A stretch of 64,000 bases of DNA from Chrysoperla carnea (lineage: Eukaryota > Arthropoda > Insecta > Neuroptera > Chrysopidae), in contig NC_058339.1 in the NCBI RefSeq assembly GCF_905475395.1, forward strand, positions 85,570,520 to 85,634,519. The letters are read 5' to 3'. Each line of letters begins with the position of its first letter. Positions within the stretch are counted from its first letter, which is position 1. The position numbers and the translations under genes are program-made. The notes under the pieces were generated by a model. The model had not been told where the DNA came from, searched no databases, and worked only from the letters and a program-made list of their open reading frames with translations. Positions 48,195-60,610 of the stretch are shown here, one piece after another.

Positions 48195-48615
48195 GTCCCT
48201 CCGTCTGTGGACACGATAACTCAAAAACGAAAAAAGATATCTAGCTGAAAGTTTTACAGCGTACTCAGGACGTAAAAAGTGACGTCAAGTTCGAAAATGA
48301 GCATCATAGGTCAATTGGGTCTTGGGTCCGTAGCACCCATCTTGTAAACCGTTGGAGATAGAACAAAAGTTTAAATGTAAAAAATGTTCCTTATCAAAAA
48401 TTAAACAACTCTTGTTTGAAACATTTTTTCGTAAACATCACTGTTTACCCGTGAGTGCGCCAATTAGGCAGAAATTTTATAATATGTACTATACTTGATT
48501 ATCAGTTATGTATGTGTCACATGTTTGTATGTGTAATGTGATAAAGAAATCAACACTGACTATGCATGGTATTTCAACAATTAACTCAGTCAATTGTTTG
48601 TTTTCACTTGTTTTA
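48195..48615 (+). mobile_element. Copy of the recurrent 0.55 kb element (5'-truncated)
   Basis: Begins inside the CCGTCTGTGGACACGATAAC block and runs through GTAAAAAGTGA, CAATTGGGTCTTGGGTCCG, CATCTTGTAAACCGTT, GTAAACATCACTGTTTACCC, to the tail CAATTAACTCAGTCAATTG and TTTTCACTTGT. It abuts the transposase remnant, with no left terminus. Confidence 0.75.
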
Positions 48616-49043
48616 ATTAAATTAGCAACTTCGATCTAGTTAATATTATCTTATGGAACATTGTTAGTTTAGATTACCAGTAATTTTGTAGCTCCAAAAA
48701 CTAGATAATAATCAAAATTATATAAAATGTTTGCGGAAAAACAGGTTGTACCGCATTTTTCTTCCATTTTGATTAATTATTTTACACGTATAATTTAGAT
48801 CAATTTGTACGGTACTGTTCAATAAAAAGAAGTCAAACTTTATTAAAATGATTCCTATTTTCAAGCTTTGTCTATGAGTCTGGTTAGCAAATCGTCTCTA
48901 TATGTCACAGTCATTAGTGCAACTGTCAAAATAAATTTTGTTGATGACTTAATATCGAATTTACCACATTATCCATAAAAATGTAAAGCAAGACTAAAAA
49001 TTTGAAAGTTAAATTGAAATTGATTAAAATCGAAGAAGATACT

Positions 49044-50170
49044 AGCATTCAAATATTGTTGCCCGTTTCTTTCTTGCAAAATAAAGTTTTATATGTAACC
49101 TCTATGGCGATACTCAACAATGACGTAATTTTTAAGGTATCTTCCTCTTTGTTTAGTTAAAAGTTTTAACCTGAAATGATAAAAAAATTTGGTCATCATC
49201 CCAATTAACCCAATTGAGTTGGTTTTGATAGACTACGGGTCGATGTATGTGTGATTGACTTATATCTGAAGCCAGTTAGGGTCTCAATAAATGACTTAAT
49301 TTATATTGTGAGGGTAGTATTGATTCCTTAAGGCAGCTGTCTTGCTGCAATATTGTCATATGAATGGTAAGAGTATATAAGTTTGTGGTGAAATGTGGTA
49401 TAATTTTTCTCTAATACTGTACCATACAACTGCTTCTCATACAACATACTGTGTACAATGATTTGTTTAAAATTTTGCTATTAAAGTTGTTTCTGTTACA
49501 ATCGCAATATACTAACTATAGTTGTTTCTGTTAAGTAAATAATTTTTCTCTGCTGCTTTGGTTATATGATTGAGCTTTTTTTAAGCAAAATAATGATTGA
49601 GCTTTTTTTAAGCGCTATTTTCTAGAACTCTTAGCTCTCGAAAAAGACTAGATAACTTTGAAATATCTACAATTTTTTAACTCGTTTTACACAAATGCTT
49701 AAAATAAATAAATGTTAAACTATGGCTAAACTTTTGGTGAAATATTATTTTAGAAAAAAATAAAGTATGCCAGTAATGAAGTGGCCATAGACATAGAAAA
49801 TGGTATAAGTCCTCAATTTAGCCTGTTAATTCAAGTTTTATAAAAAAATGTTATCTACACCAGGGTGCCGTGATACTTACGCGCGCAGGGCCTCCCAAAG
49901 TTAAAGATGGTTTCTGCTAGCCTAAAATTTAATAGGGGATCGGAAAAATTTTTTTTTTATCACTTAAGAATTCTCATTTCATGGATAGAAAAGTGAAGTT
50001 GGTGTTCAACAATCTTTACTAGTATGCAAGATATGAACGTTTAAAATTCCTAATTAAACAAAGAGGAAGATACTCACAGGAAGATAGTGACGTCATACGT
50101 GGGTACCGCCATAGAGGTTACATGTAAAACTTTGTTTTGCTAAAAGGTGATGGACAACCTTTGAATGCAA
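49044..50170. mobile_element. ~1.1 kb element with long inverted ends
   Basis: About 120 bp at each end are inverted copies: GCATTCAAA, a CAAAATAAAGTTTTAT / CAAAACAAAGTTTTAC block, ATGTAACCTCTATGGCG, ATGACGT and TATCTTCCTCTTTGTTTA all occur at the left (49044-49160) and, inverted, at the right (50040-50170). Interior holds a tandem duplication near 49567-49612 (ATTGAGCTTTTTTTAAGC, twice). No transposase is visible. Confidence 0.65.
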
Positions 50171-50200
50171 TCTTTGATTGCTTATAACAGTTGCCATATG

Positions 50201-50230
50201 CTTGATACCATAGCTTTTCATGGTATCAAG
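50201..50230. other. Perfect 11 bp hairpin
   Basis: CTTGATACCAT and ATGGTATCAAG are separated by 8 nt. It lies just outside the 1.1 kb inverted-end element. Function unknown. Confidence 0.6.
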
Positions 50231-50985
50231 TCTAGTTTTACACTTTATGGGTGAGCGTTGAAGTTACTGCAAAAGTTAGAGAAAAGTAGGTTCATAAACT
50301 TTTGAATTGTAGTGTACATTAAAAACTATAAAGAATGATAATAATAATTTCATACAAAAAGAATTACGTATTGTTTAAAAAATCTAATTACATTTAAATG
50401 AATCTAAAATGTCTATGTATGAATAGTACACAAACTCTTCATCCATTTTGATTGTAACTTCCTAGTAGTTTTCCATGGCAAATTAATCATCAAACTATAT
50501 GGCTTTTACTATACTCTCATATTAAATGTATTATCTATCCATCTACTACCCACCTGACTGATACAAAATGTCCCAAAAATTGTATGCACACTTTTTTATG
50601 CCTGTAACACTTATGATACGGAAAATTGGATGATGAAAATTGGAATTATGCTACGGAGATAGTTGGGCAGCGTGATCTAGGCACAGGCTGACGTGCTAAC
50701 ACTGACCAATCAATTTGAGTTTTCAAACATGAATTTAAATTTTTTTCAAACACAAAATTTAATAAATATTATCTTAGATTTTTTTAAACAAATATCAAGT
50801 ATACTTCAGTAAATATGAAAAATGATGTTGGCAAAATGACTGCCTTTAAACCTTCTGCAGCTGTTTATTCGTTCGAGGTAGTTTTCTAATACTTTCGCAA
50901 ATTTTGAGGGATTTTGGCTCTAACTTGGCGAATGTTCGAATGTTAGCTGATTGTAGATTTGTTTATATAGACGTGAGTCTGAAGA
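50231..50985. other. Intergenic, nothing recognised
   Basis: AT-rich; no gene, RNA or repeat identified. Confidence 0.4.
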
Positions 50986-50989
50986 AATA

Positions 50990-51835
50990 TCCAAACGCAT
51001 GCTACGCAGATACACACGCCTTACCATGCCCCTGAAACTACCAGCGGCTGATATTCTACCAGCCAAAGTAGTAAAAGGAAATAAAGGTCGAGTTCGCCTA
51101 ATCAAACACCTGGGTCTCTTCTATACACTTCGAGAAACAAGTACGTACCAAGTTCCCACCAAATGGAAAATTAAAAAAAAGTTGAATTTCACCGGTTTAT
51201 GCAAGGTCAAAAGACTCCAGACCTTTCTTAAAGGTCAAGCCCGCCTGTCACGATCGAGCTAGAGATCCAATCACTTGGGTCTCTTCTGTATACTTCGAAG
51301 AATAAATAAATATCAAGAAAACCAGAAGAAAAAAAATGGGAATTTTTTTCTTCTTAAAAGGTAGAAAAGTCGAATTTTACCGGTTTATTCAAGGGCAAGA
51401 GGCGTTAGATCTTTCTTATAGGTCGAGCCCGTCTGTCAAATCACCTTGGTCTCTTCTGTGCACTTCGAAAAACAAGTACTACACACCAAGAAAACCAGAA
51501 GAAATAAATTCCCATTAACTTGAAAGGCAGAAAAGTCGAATTTCACCGGTTTATTCAAGGGCAAGAGGCGTTAGAACTTTCTTATAGGTCAAGTTCGTCT
51601 GTCCAATCATCTGTTACTTCGAGAAACAAGTAAATATCAAGAAAATCAAATGAAAAAAATTCACATCAACTCGACAGGTTAAAAAGTTCTTGGCACCTTC
51701 AATCAGTTGATGACACTACAGACCTTTTTTTATGATCGAGCCTGCTTCTCGAATTACCCAGGCTTCTTCTGTCTATTTCGGAAAACAAGTACACAAGAAG
51801 AAAACTAGAAGAAAAAAATTTGATCTATGCTACTT
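50990..51835 (+). repeat. Tandem array of ~165 bp units
   Basis: About five degenerate units. A phrase of the form GGTCTCTTCTGTRYACTTCG followed by AACAAGTA recurs near 51113, 51279, 51447, 51610 (partial) and 51760; each is followed by an AAGAAAACCAGAAGAA-like stretch, GAATTTCACCGGTTTAT, and TTTCTTATAGGTC. GC content is above the surroundings. The central units are most alike and the outer ones decayed. The small open frames inside do not persist across units, so this reads as a satellite-like array rather than a protein repeat. Confidence 0.75.
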
Positions 51836-51839
51836 CGGT

Positions 51840-54160
51840 TGGTAGCTTCAGGGGCATCTCCTTACCCTATCTCCAATGCTTAAAGTTTCCTTTTTTGCAC
51901 AATGTGATCTTCCGAAATGATTCTTCAAAACATTCTAAACAGTTCCTTCTTTCTCAAATTTATCCTAGTGAGTCGCGTTGATTTTTTTTTGAACATTCTG
52001 TAATTTTAACGTTATAATAAATAAAAATAGTCCTATATTCATAAATGGTGTGATAATTTGTTAAATGTGTTCAGCTCATTTTTTATTTTACATCGCTCTT
52101 TTTAACCTACCTAATAAAAAAAATATTATCGAAAATGGTAGTAAAAAAAATAATTTGACCGACATTGTCTAGAATTCGAACGAATTAATTGATTTTATTT
52201 TCTAAATTGTTTTTTTATTACTGAAAATGTAAAATTTTTTATTTTTAATATACGTTAAAAGTTTTTATGGTTTTAGTTTTGGAATATTATGGTTTAGTTT
52301 TATTTTAGGATTCCGCTTATTTTTTACTTTTGGTTCTTGTCGGAGATCATAATTTTGCAACTTGATTTTGTAGAAAATATATTGAACAAATATCTTCTAA
52401 GATATCGCTTGAAATCGATTCATGAAAGCGAACCTTATGTTGTACTATATTTCGGAAACCATTCGCCCAATTGTAAAGTTTTTGAGCCGCGATAGGGAAT
52501 TCCGAAATAAAAATTTTGTTTTGATTTTTCCAATTTTCACTAAAGAGGCATCCTTAAGAAAATTGTAACAAAATCGGGGAAAAATTTGTTGTTCTCAATT
52601 TCGCCAAAACTTGGTAAATAATTTAATATTGACCCAAAAAAATACAAAAATCTGGTTCATTTAATGAGTGGATTCGTAGTTTCTGATATATCGCCCAAAA
52701 ACTTATACGAGGTGCAATATCACGAATAGATGATATCTTAAAAGTTATTTGCTAGGCAACTTTAAATAACCCTGTGAAAATTTCGGTTTTTTTCTGATTT
52801 TGGTGATTTTAACCATAAATAGGTAGTTTTTGAAGTAACTTTTCAAGATGTTTTTAAAGTAAACTAAATATGAGACAATACAATATGAGACTAGAATCGT
52901 CTCTGTAAACCCAATTGTTTCCGAGATAAATCCTTTCAAAGTTTATCATTTTTTCTTACTTCGCAATTTTTTGCAATATTATGTCGTTTTGAATGAATTT
53001 TGACCTTGAACAACACTAGCAGACGACGTCGGAGGTAAGTGGAACAACTTTCCACTAGAATAGTTTGAAATACTACTGAAATATTGCAAACTGACGTCAG
53101 CTGAAATTTTCTCGCGTTTTTTTATTTTTGACAAAGTGGCGTTCGTCGCTCGAGGTCACAAACTTGGATTATTCATTGGGACAACATCATAAACAAGTCT
53201 GCAAAAAATCAAAGCTACCGGATTTGACGCAGACTGTTATGTATAAAGTTACTGTAATACTGAACCTTTAATCTACAGTTCTGATAACCACTTAATAATG
53301 TTTTTGTTTATAGCTACTAAACGTTAAAAGTTTTGCAAAAAAAAAAAATTGATTTAACCTTTCATGTATTCAAGATGTGATCTCATCGACGTAAGTGCCA
53401 TATTAAGGTATTCATGGCCAAAAATTTATTTTCATAACCAAACAAATATTTTATTCAAAAATAAATTTTATATTAAAAAATTAATTCTTTAAATGGCCTG
53501 CTGTTTATGTTTGTTACGTTGAAATGTATATTGCTTGCTAAATTTCTTGTTAATCATGAATCAGCGTCTATTTTGGTCTGATTGTCATTTTCTTTTCACT
53601 TATTTGTTGATTTTGGAAAAATATTCAGGTTCATTGTAGGTATAATGATTATGGTAAGATGTAAACATTGATATTTGGCCCTTTGGTCTTTTTCATTTTT
53701 GAAACAAATTTAAAATAAAAATAAAATTTGGTTATGCTTTGATATTAAATGAAGGATTTGTATAATTCTGGAGAAAATTTTGAGATGTAACGCGGTAAAG
53801 AAAATCCTTGAAAAATTAAGGAGATTGCGAACCAGTTAAAATTGTCGAAATATAAACTGCTCTATTAGGCACTTTTTCGTATTTTTGGATCGTATTTTCT
53901 TTGTACAAAGAGCATTAGGTATACTTAAATCAGTTATCATATTTTGTACATATTTTGTATGTGATATTTTTTGATTTTTCTAGAAGAAATCTTTCGGAAA
54001 AGTTTTACTCTAATATAATTAATGAAATGATTCCATGAAATTGTATTAATATGCTGTGTGTATTGAACTACAAGAGCACGAAAATTGAAACCTCCTTTTC
54101 CAAAATTTTTGCTAGATTCTTTTATCCAGTTTTAGCCTGACTAGAAAGTAGGGTCTTAAT
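51840..54160. other. Intergenic or intronic AT-rich stretch
   Basis: No gene recognised. A slightly GC-richer segment near 53010-53170 includes TGACGTCAG at 53092 and CGTTCGTCGCTCGAGGTC, without a coding frame or splice context. Confidence 0.4.
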
Positions 54161-54481
54161 TTTTACAGGACATTAGATGATGCTTGTAAATCAAGGGGTT
54201 ATGAAGCCGACGAATTTGCTAGAAATAGCACAAGGCTGTTGGGCACAGGCACCACTAGGCATCCAGGAGAACCCTTTGCGAATTGCAAGCTTTTCTTGAT
54301 TGAAAAAACCTTAAAAATGTCTCATCTTCTCTGGTACCATCGAGTTTTTGCCATGAGAAGATTGACACTTTTGGATAATTCTTTCTTTGACGACGTCTCC
54401 TACTTGAACCCCTTTGACTTTGTTCTTAAACCTCTACAAATGGTTCATGGAGTGCTGGGGGTAGTGCAACCTACTGTTTAG
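54161..54481 (+). pseudogene. RNase H-like remnant of a non-LTR retrotransposon
   Basis: From 54180 the frame reads KSRGYEADEFARNSTRLLG and, after further residues, HPGEPFANCK. In jockey/R1-type ORF2 proteins the RNase H domain ends with G-N-E-x-A-D-x-L-A-R-x-G followed by GPEP and a CK-type motif; the match is partial. It stays open to 54481 but has no start and no other ORF2 domain. A decayed fragment. Confidence 0.4.
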
Positions 54482-54764
54482 GTATCACAACGGAATCTAT
54501 GATATAAGCGTTTTGTTACCTAAGGAGTGTTTAAAAATCAATAAAATTGCATAAAAAGTATGTCTCATCTGATTATTAGATGGGTGAAGATCGACCTTAT
54601 ACCGTCTCTTAGACCATTATAATACACAAACCTTAAAAATTTGTTCCAAAAAATCTAAAATCAAAACTTGTTTCCCAAAAAAAAAAAAGTGTTAAAATAA
54701 AGAAGTAGGTAAAATAAACAAATAAAGTAATTGATGATTATTTAACTAAATCAATATAACCAAT

Positions 54765-54785
54765 AATAATAATAATAATAATAAA
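54765..54785. repeat. (AAT)n microsatellite
   Basis: About seven AAT units. Simple repeat. Confidence 0.85.
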
Positions 54786-55030
54786 ACAATGTTTAAATAA
54801 TATTATCTTTCATATAAAGTAAAATATTATGATAAAACAAAAAAACTTTGAACGGATTGGTATGATATGCTATGATGGTGTAACGAACGTTAGATAAATG
54901 ATTATGTATATACTTGTATGTATGTAGGTATAAATGTATGTAAAAAGTTTTCCATTAAGATTGTCTGAGCTCCAATTAAAGAGATGGCTTTGAGTTTTTT
55001 TTTTCATAGAGTATATCAATACAATTTGTC

Positions 55031-55330
55031 GCCCTATTAGCTCAGTTGTTAAGGCGTAACCAATTCCATCCGCGGTATGCTTAGGGGGTAGCGGGTTCGA
55101 TTCCCGCCGTTACAACAAAATTAATTTAATTAATAGTTGTGATGGACTGGTGTAATACATGGTATATACATGAAGGAGGTGCACTCAGCCTCTGATGTTG
55201 TGGAGCTGATAAATGAAATTAGCGGAAATGTGGTAAAACACATATATGTAATCACAATGGGCTCTATAGCCTAAGTGTGTCCTAATGTTCAGAGCTGATT
55301 CAAAGAACATTCAAGGGTAAGGTAGATAAA
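55031..55330 (+). mobile_element. tRNA-derived SINE
   Basis: The head has a pol III A box (TAGCTCAGTTGTTAAGGCG) and B box (GGTTCGATTCCCGCC) about 40 bp apart, as in a tRNA, but the acceptor ends do not pair and the anticodon arm is distorted. A tRNA-unrelated body follows (GATGGACTGGTGTAATACATGG, GGGCTCTATAGCC) up to about 55330. Not a functional tRNA. Confidence 0.65.
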
Positions 55331-55357
55331 GAATCACAGAAACCCGTTTTTATACCA

Positions 55358-55905
55358 TGCATATATGTAATATGCAAGATATACTAAGTTTAGTCCCAAG
55401 TTTGTAACGCTTAAAAATATTGATGCTATGAACAAACTTTTGGTATAGGTGTTTATAAAATCACCTAATTAGTCCATTTTCGGTTGTCTGTCCGTCTGTC
55501 TGCCAACACGATAACTCAAAAACGAAAAAATATATCAAGCTGAAATTCTTACAGCGTATTCAGGGCGTAAAAAGTGAGGAAAGTCGAGTTTGTAAATGAG
55601 TAACATAGGTCAATTGGGTCTTTACCTATCTTGTAAACCGTTAGAGATAGAACAAAAGTTTAAATGTAAAAAATCTTCCTTATCAAAAAGTAAACAACTT
55701 TTGTTTGAAACATTTTTTCGTAAACATTACTGTTTACCCGTGAGGGCGCAAATTAGGCGTAAATTGAATAGTATGTATTATATGGGGATATCAGTTATAT
55801 ATGTGTGACATGTATGCATGTGTAATGTGATAGAGTAATCAACACTGTCTTTGCATGGTATTTCATCAATTAACTCAGTCAATTGTTTGTTTTCACTTGT
55901 CTTAT
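55358..55905 (+). mobile_element. Recurrent 0.55 kb element, most complete copy
   Basis: Begins TATACCATGCATATATG; blocks in order: AGTTTAGTCCCAAGTTTGTAACGC, TCACCTAATTAGTCC, the CTGTCCGTCTGTCTG simple repeat, ATAACTCAAAAACG, GTAAAAAGTGAG, TCAATTGGGTCTT, GTAAACCGTTAGAG, TTTGAAACATTTTTTCGTAA, TGTTTACCCGTGAGGGCGC, then TGCATGGTAT (inverse of the start) and the tail CAATTAACTCAGTCAATTG ... TTTTCACTTGT. The short inverted repeat ATACCATGCA / TGCATGGTAT suggests a DNA transposon terminus or subterminal repeat. No transposase is encoded. Confidence 0.8.
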
Positions 55906-56302
55906 CTTATATTGTGAAATACTTTCTTAATCAGCACCTTTTTTTTGAACAGCCGTTTTAGCACAAATTTCAACACCCTATAGCTAGAAAAGAAAAAATT
56001 TTCTACACTCTGTATTTAGAAAAGAATGCTTTCTCGGCAATAAATGTGCTGAAAAATTATTTTAATATTATCTATATTTGATGGAATGCTGTTATTTTAA
56101 GTAGAACCATTCTGTCTCTTAATGGAAAACCTTTTATATACTTACACGTATATATGAGAATACACTTGTATGTATGTATGTATGTATTGTATGTATAGTG
56201 TTATGTTTGTGATTTGATCTTTCGTTATTGAGATAGGTCAATAACAACGAACATTCTCTGTAGTTTCTATGTTATAAATGTTTGTGTTATTTCTTTGCGC
56301 AG

Positions 56303-56366
56303 GTTTCGAATGGGGCGTTGCGTGGAGCCACGGGGATGACTGAGAACCGATGTTATTCTGGAGGCG
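56303..56366 (+). CDS. Candidate exon, 64 nt, unassigned gene
   Basis: A strong acceptor (TTCTTTGCGCAG) and donor (GGCG|GTAAGA) bound a 64 nt segment that is about 58% GC in an AT-rich setting. One frame is open throughout: VSNGALRGATGMTENRCYSGG; the other two hit stops. An ATG inside (GGGGATGACTGAG) could also be a start codon, making this a first coding exon. No flanking exon could be joined, so the gene is unknown; it would have introns longer than 7 kb downstream. Confidence 0.45.
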
Positions 56367-58680
56367 GTAAGATATTCATACTATTATTATTATATTATAA
56401 CATTCTACTTTTATTTATTATATTGTCAGGGTTTTTATATAAAAAAAGGGAATCTTAAAAAATGTCGTTTCAATTTTTATTCAAACATAATATTATTTGC
56501 TCTATTTGTTTGTTATCCACAAAAATTTCTATTTTATATAAAGGATTTTTATATTGAAATTTTTTACTTGGTTAAGGTATTTGATTCGTAAACTGTTTTT
56601 CTTTTAAAATTGATGAAATTGATATGAGGGATGGCTTTAAGATGGAGAACAGACAATAATTTGATATTGGCGCCCACTATCTCCAGCGTCATGAAGATTA
56701 AAAAATAATAAAAAATATTTTTATAGCCTTTTTTCATATGATTTTTGTTGTTGTAATTTTAAAAGATACAAGAAAAAAATCAAAAATTTGAATTGAGGCC
56801 GGTGAAGTGGGAGTTACAAAAAAAATAAACGGTGCTCCTGATTGACACGATTCCAGCCTTTGTAGTGGTTTGAAACAAACAAATTTTACTAAAGATGTTG
56901 CTTTCGTCTGAACCTAAGCCAAAACAATTGAAAAAATGAAAAAAACAATTCTTAAAATAGCGTCGACATTAAACAAAAATTTTTTCACTCCTGTTTGTTA
57001 TCGAATTATTACCTTATCGAGTTTATTTTTAAAATAAGTACCCAAAATTGAAATTTTGTAAAATCCATGGTACAGTCGAAAGATAAAAAATATTTCCACC
57101 AAATTTCAAAGGAATCGGTCGAATAGAACTTGAGATATGTCAATCACCTCGAAAAATGTAGTTTCAAGAAAAACACGTTTTAAGAGACAATTCCTACAGA
57201 GTAACTCGGATAATAATATTACTCACTTTGGATTAATCGGCGATCCCAGATCCATACATTGAGTCTTCTTCTACTTATATGCAATGTCTTGCAAAGTTAT
57301 TTCTGCTATTTCAGCAGAAGCTCGCAGCTCAGAGCAATTAATTCGAACTTCGCTACCAGAAAATCCACTGTGTCTCCACAGAATAATTCGAATTTTGGAA
57401 AATCCGTTTAAGGACATATTTTTAAAAGTCTAACCTTTAATTTTTAAAAAACACCAAAAAATTGATTTATTCAAATTTCTAGACCAGAATACTGCTTTAA
57501 TTCTTAAGGCCGACATTTTTTTCTGTGTAATCTTTACTAAAGCCTTGCACGACATACTTTTGTCTCTCCGAAAGAATCTATTAGCTCATTAAAATTTCGT
57601 TTCAAAGGTAGTCAACTTTATTCATAGTATTTTGAATATTTTCGTGCTAGATCAACTCTATTTATCTGCATATCCTTGGATCCAACATGAGATATTTTAA
57701 TAAATCAACTTTGGATGTGTTCAAAAATTAACTGGGTGTTAATTTTTCCAACACATTCATTATATTATGACCTCCTGGTAAGCGTTCTGGTTTGTAACCC
57801 CCCACCCTATTAAATCCGAGGCTGTAAAAGTGGTTATTTAACACTAAAAAACTACATATGTAAAGTTGCTACCCCGAAAGACTCTGGAAATCGTGTAGTT
57901 TCTCCTAATTCCTGATATCAATATAAATCCTCCATCGTTCAGTAAATAAACAGATTTTCTGATTATTTGTTTCATATTCATTTAAATCTAACAGTTCTGA
58001 GAATCTTTTAATTTAAATTATTTGAAGAAAAATTATTAAAATGTTTGATTTTGAAAAAAACTCCCGGCTTCTCGGAATTTTCAGGAAGATAAATAGAAGT
58101 AACCATTTTGAAATTTAAGTAGTGTTATGTCAAAGAAAGTAAACACTATTGATATCATTGCCTGAAATGAAGAATAATTCATTTGACCACAATTCGAAAC
58201 CACGGTACTCTGATCAGTGCTCTGCCCTCTTACCTTTAAAAATTTTCCGCATTTACAAGGATTTAAAAAAAATTAATATTTTGTATGTCAAAAAACATAG
58301 ACTTATAAAATATAATATGTCCAAATAAATGAAGATTAAACACACTTAAATAAGTGTTAATGGTACGTGCGTCGGTCGTTCGTACCATTTTATTATTTGA
58401 TATTTGTGTTACAAAAGTTATTTTGATTGCCTTCACGTTCACTTCAACATAATATAGAAAAACATTTTATTGAGATGACTTTAATGTTCTATTTTTGTAA
58501 CATCTCAATCTGTTTTAAAAGTGTATCTGTATCTGTATGGGAGCATAATAAATATAGTCATTGCTGAAACATTATTTGTACAAAACATGCGGAAAACTAT
58601 TTACAAAAGAAAAAAATTTAAGGATGTGGTGTCGTCGACTGTCATGGATTTTATTTGTTTGTCTATATTTTTATACTTTG
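56367..58680. other. Probable intron or intergenic sequence
   Basis: No exon or gene recognised. A segment at 58195-58245 resembles, in inverted orientation, a tRNA-like pol III head (GGCAGAGCACTGATCAGAG), possibly a SINE remnant. Confidence 0.4.
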
Positions 58681-59235
58681 TATGTATGAAATATACATAG
58701 TATATTAAGTTTAGTCCCAAGTTTGTAACGCTTAAAAATAATGATGCTATAAAAAAAATTTTGTAATAGGTGTTCACTAAATCACCTAATTAGTCCATTT
58801 CCGGTTTTCCGTCCGTCCGTCCGTCTGTGGACACGATAACTTAAAAACGAAAAAAGATATCGAGCTGAAATTTTTACAGCGTACTCAGGACGTAAAAAGT
58901 GAGATCAAGTTCGTAAATGAGCATCATAGGTCAATTGGGTCTTGGGTCCGTAGGATCCATCTTGTAAACCGTTATAGATAAAACAAAAGTTTAAATGTAA
59001 AAAATGTTCCTTATCAAAAACTAAACAACTTTTGCTTGAAACATTTTTTCGTAAACATCACTGTTTACCCGTGAGGGCGCCAATTAGGCCGAAATTTTAT
59101 AGTATGTACCATACTTGAATATCATTTATGTATGTGTCACATGTATGTATGTGTTATGTGATAAAGAAATGAACACTGACTATGCATGGTATTTCAACAA
59201 TTAACTCAGCCAATTGTTTGTTTTCACTTGTTTAT
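58681..59235 (+). mobile_element. Recurrent 0.55 kb element, near-complete copy
   Basis: Collinear with the 55.36 kb copy from AAGTTTAGTCCCAAGTTTG to the tail CAATTAACTCAGCCAATTG and TTTTCACTTGT; it retains CCGTCCGTCCGTCTGTGG and CTTGGGTCCGTAGGATCC. The left terminus has diverged (TATGTATGAAATATACATAG). Confidence 0.8.
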
Positions 59236-60605
59236 TTATTATTATTTATTACATATGGTAAAAATTATTTATCGATATTGATGTATCATAAACCAATAAA
59301 CAAATGTAATTCAATCCAAATTGTAATTGGAAAGAATCAGCCATATCAAAGTTTTTACATAATCAGATTTTTAAATTATTTTAATTCATTTTATTTTAAC
59401 AAATATTGATGTATTGGCGCGCGAGTGTAACTTGAGAATGATTGTAATCTATAAAAAACATTTTAAATCATTTTTCAGTGTTTTTTAACCGATTATTACT
59501 ATTGGATGTCTCCTTATTTCAAAAATATATATTACATTGGCTTTGTGGTGTATCTTGTTTGTAAGTCCTAGATGAAAAATTTTAATTCTGACTGATTTTT
59601 GTATTCCCGCATTTACTCTGTGAGTTGACGATTTCCGTAAAAATGGTTTAGATGAAAAATGTTAGTTATTTTATGAGGTTCAACTTTCTAATTTAAAGTG
59701 TATTTCTATCTCCTTCCGCTTAGAACCCCGAAGAACTAGGTCCAATCTGATGTCAGGTCATGATGTCCTCCCATCAACCTCTGCAACTCTTAAGTTATTT
59801 TTTTACTGTTTAACTACAACACGAGATTTTTAGGTGTATAGATTAAAATGGCCCACCCAGTATAATCAAAAGTACCTGGATGACGAAGCTTTGCTCGGTA
59901 TTTTTTGAACCGTTTAAAATGTCACCATGCAAATGTCAATTTGGATGTCCCGGTAATGACTTTATTTTGTTAACTACGATATACACCCATAGATGTCAGG
60001 AAGAGTCATATTTTGCAGTGTATGTTTGAGTTTTTCCTGAAAACACAGATGAATTTAGAGAATTTCGAAAAAGACTAAGCGATCTACACTAATGGCTCAT
60101 TAAATTCCAGAAATATCTTTAATTTACAATGTTAGATAATTTGATTTTTTTTTTATTAAAACTATAATTTTTCTCAACAATTTAACTGAATATATTTACA
60201 GTTAAAACAAACAAATACTAAATAGAGATTATTCTATGAAATAATTAATAGTCATATTACAAATTATAATTATATTTAATAAAACAACTAATAGCAAAAT
60301 ATATGCCGGAAGCAATTAATAAATAACAATTTATTGTTCTATCATCAAACTTCAAAACTAATAATTAGACAAATACATGTTTATTCAAAACGATTTTCAT
60401 TTTCATGCAAAAACAATTTGATGTTGGTTGATTTGATCCCTTATAAAACTTTCACCGTAGGATATCATTTTATAATCAACAGATTAAAATCTTTTTTAAT
60501 TCAGATTCAAATGACTTTATTAATAATAAATTTATTTACATTAAGGTGCTTGGTACAATGCCAAAGTTTAAAATTGACTTTTTGAATACGTTATCTTTTG
60601 TGTTT
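59236..60605. other. Intergenic or intronic, nothing recognised
   Basis: AT-rich. A less AT-rich block at 59710-59800 has no recognisable frame. Confidence 0.4.
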
Positions 60606-60610
60606 AATAT

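Noticed and set aside
55031-55110. tRNA gene
   Set aside because: A and B boxes are present but the acceptor ends do not pair, the anticodon arm is irregular and a SINE body follows; called a SINE instead.
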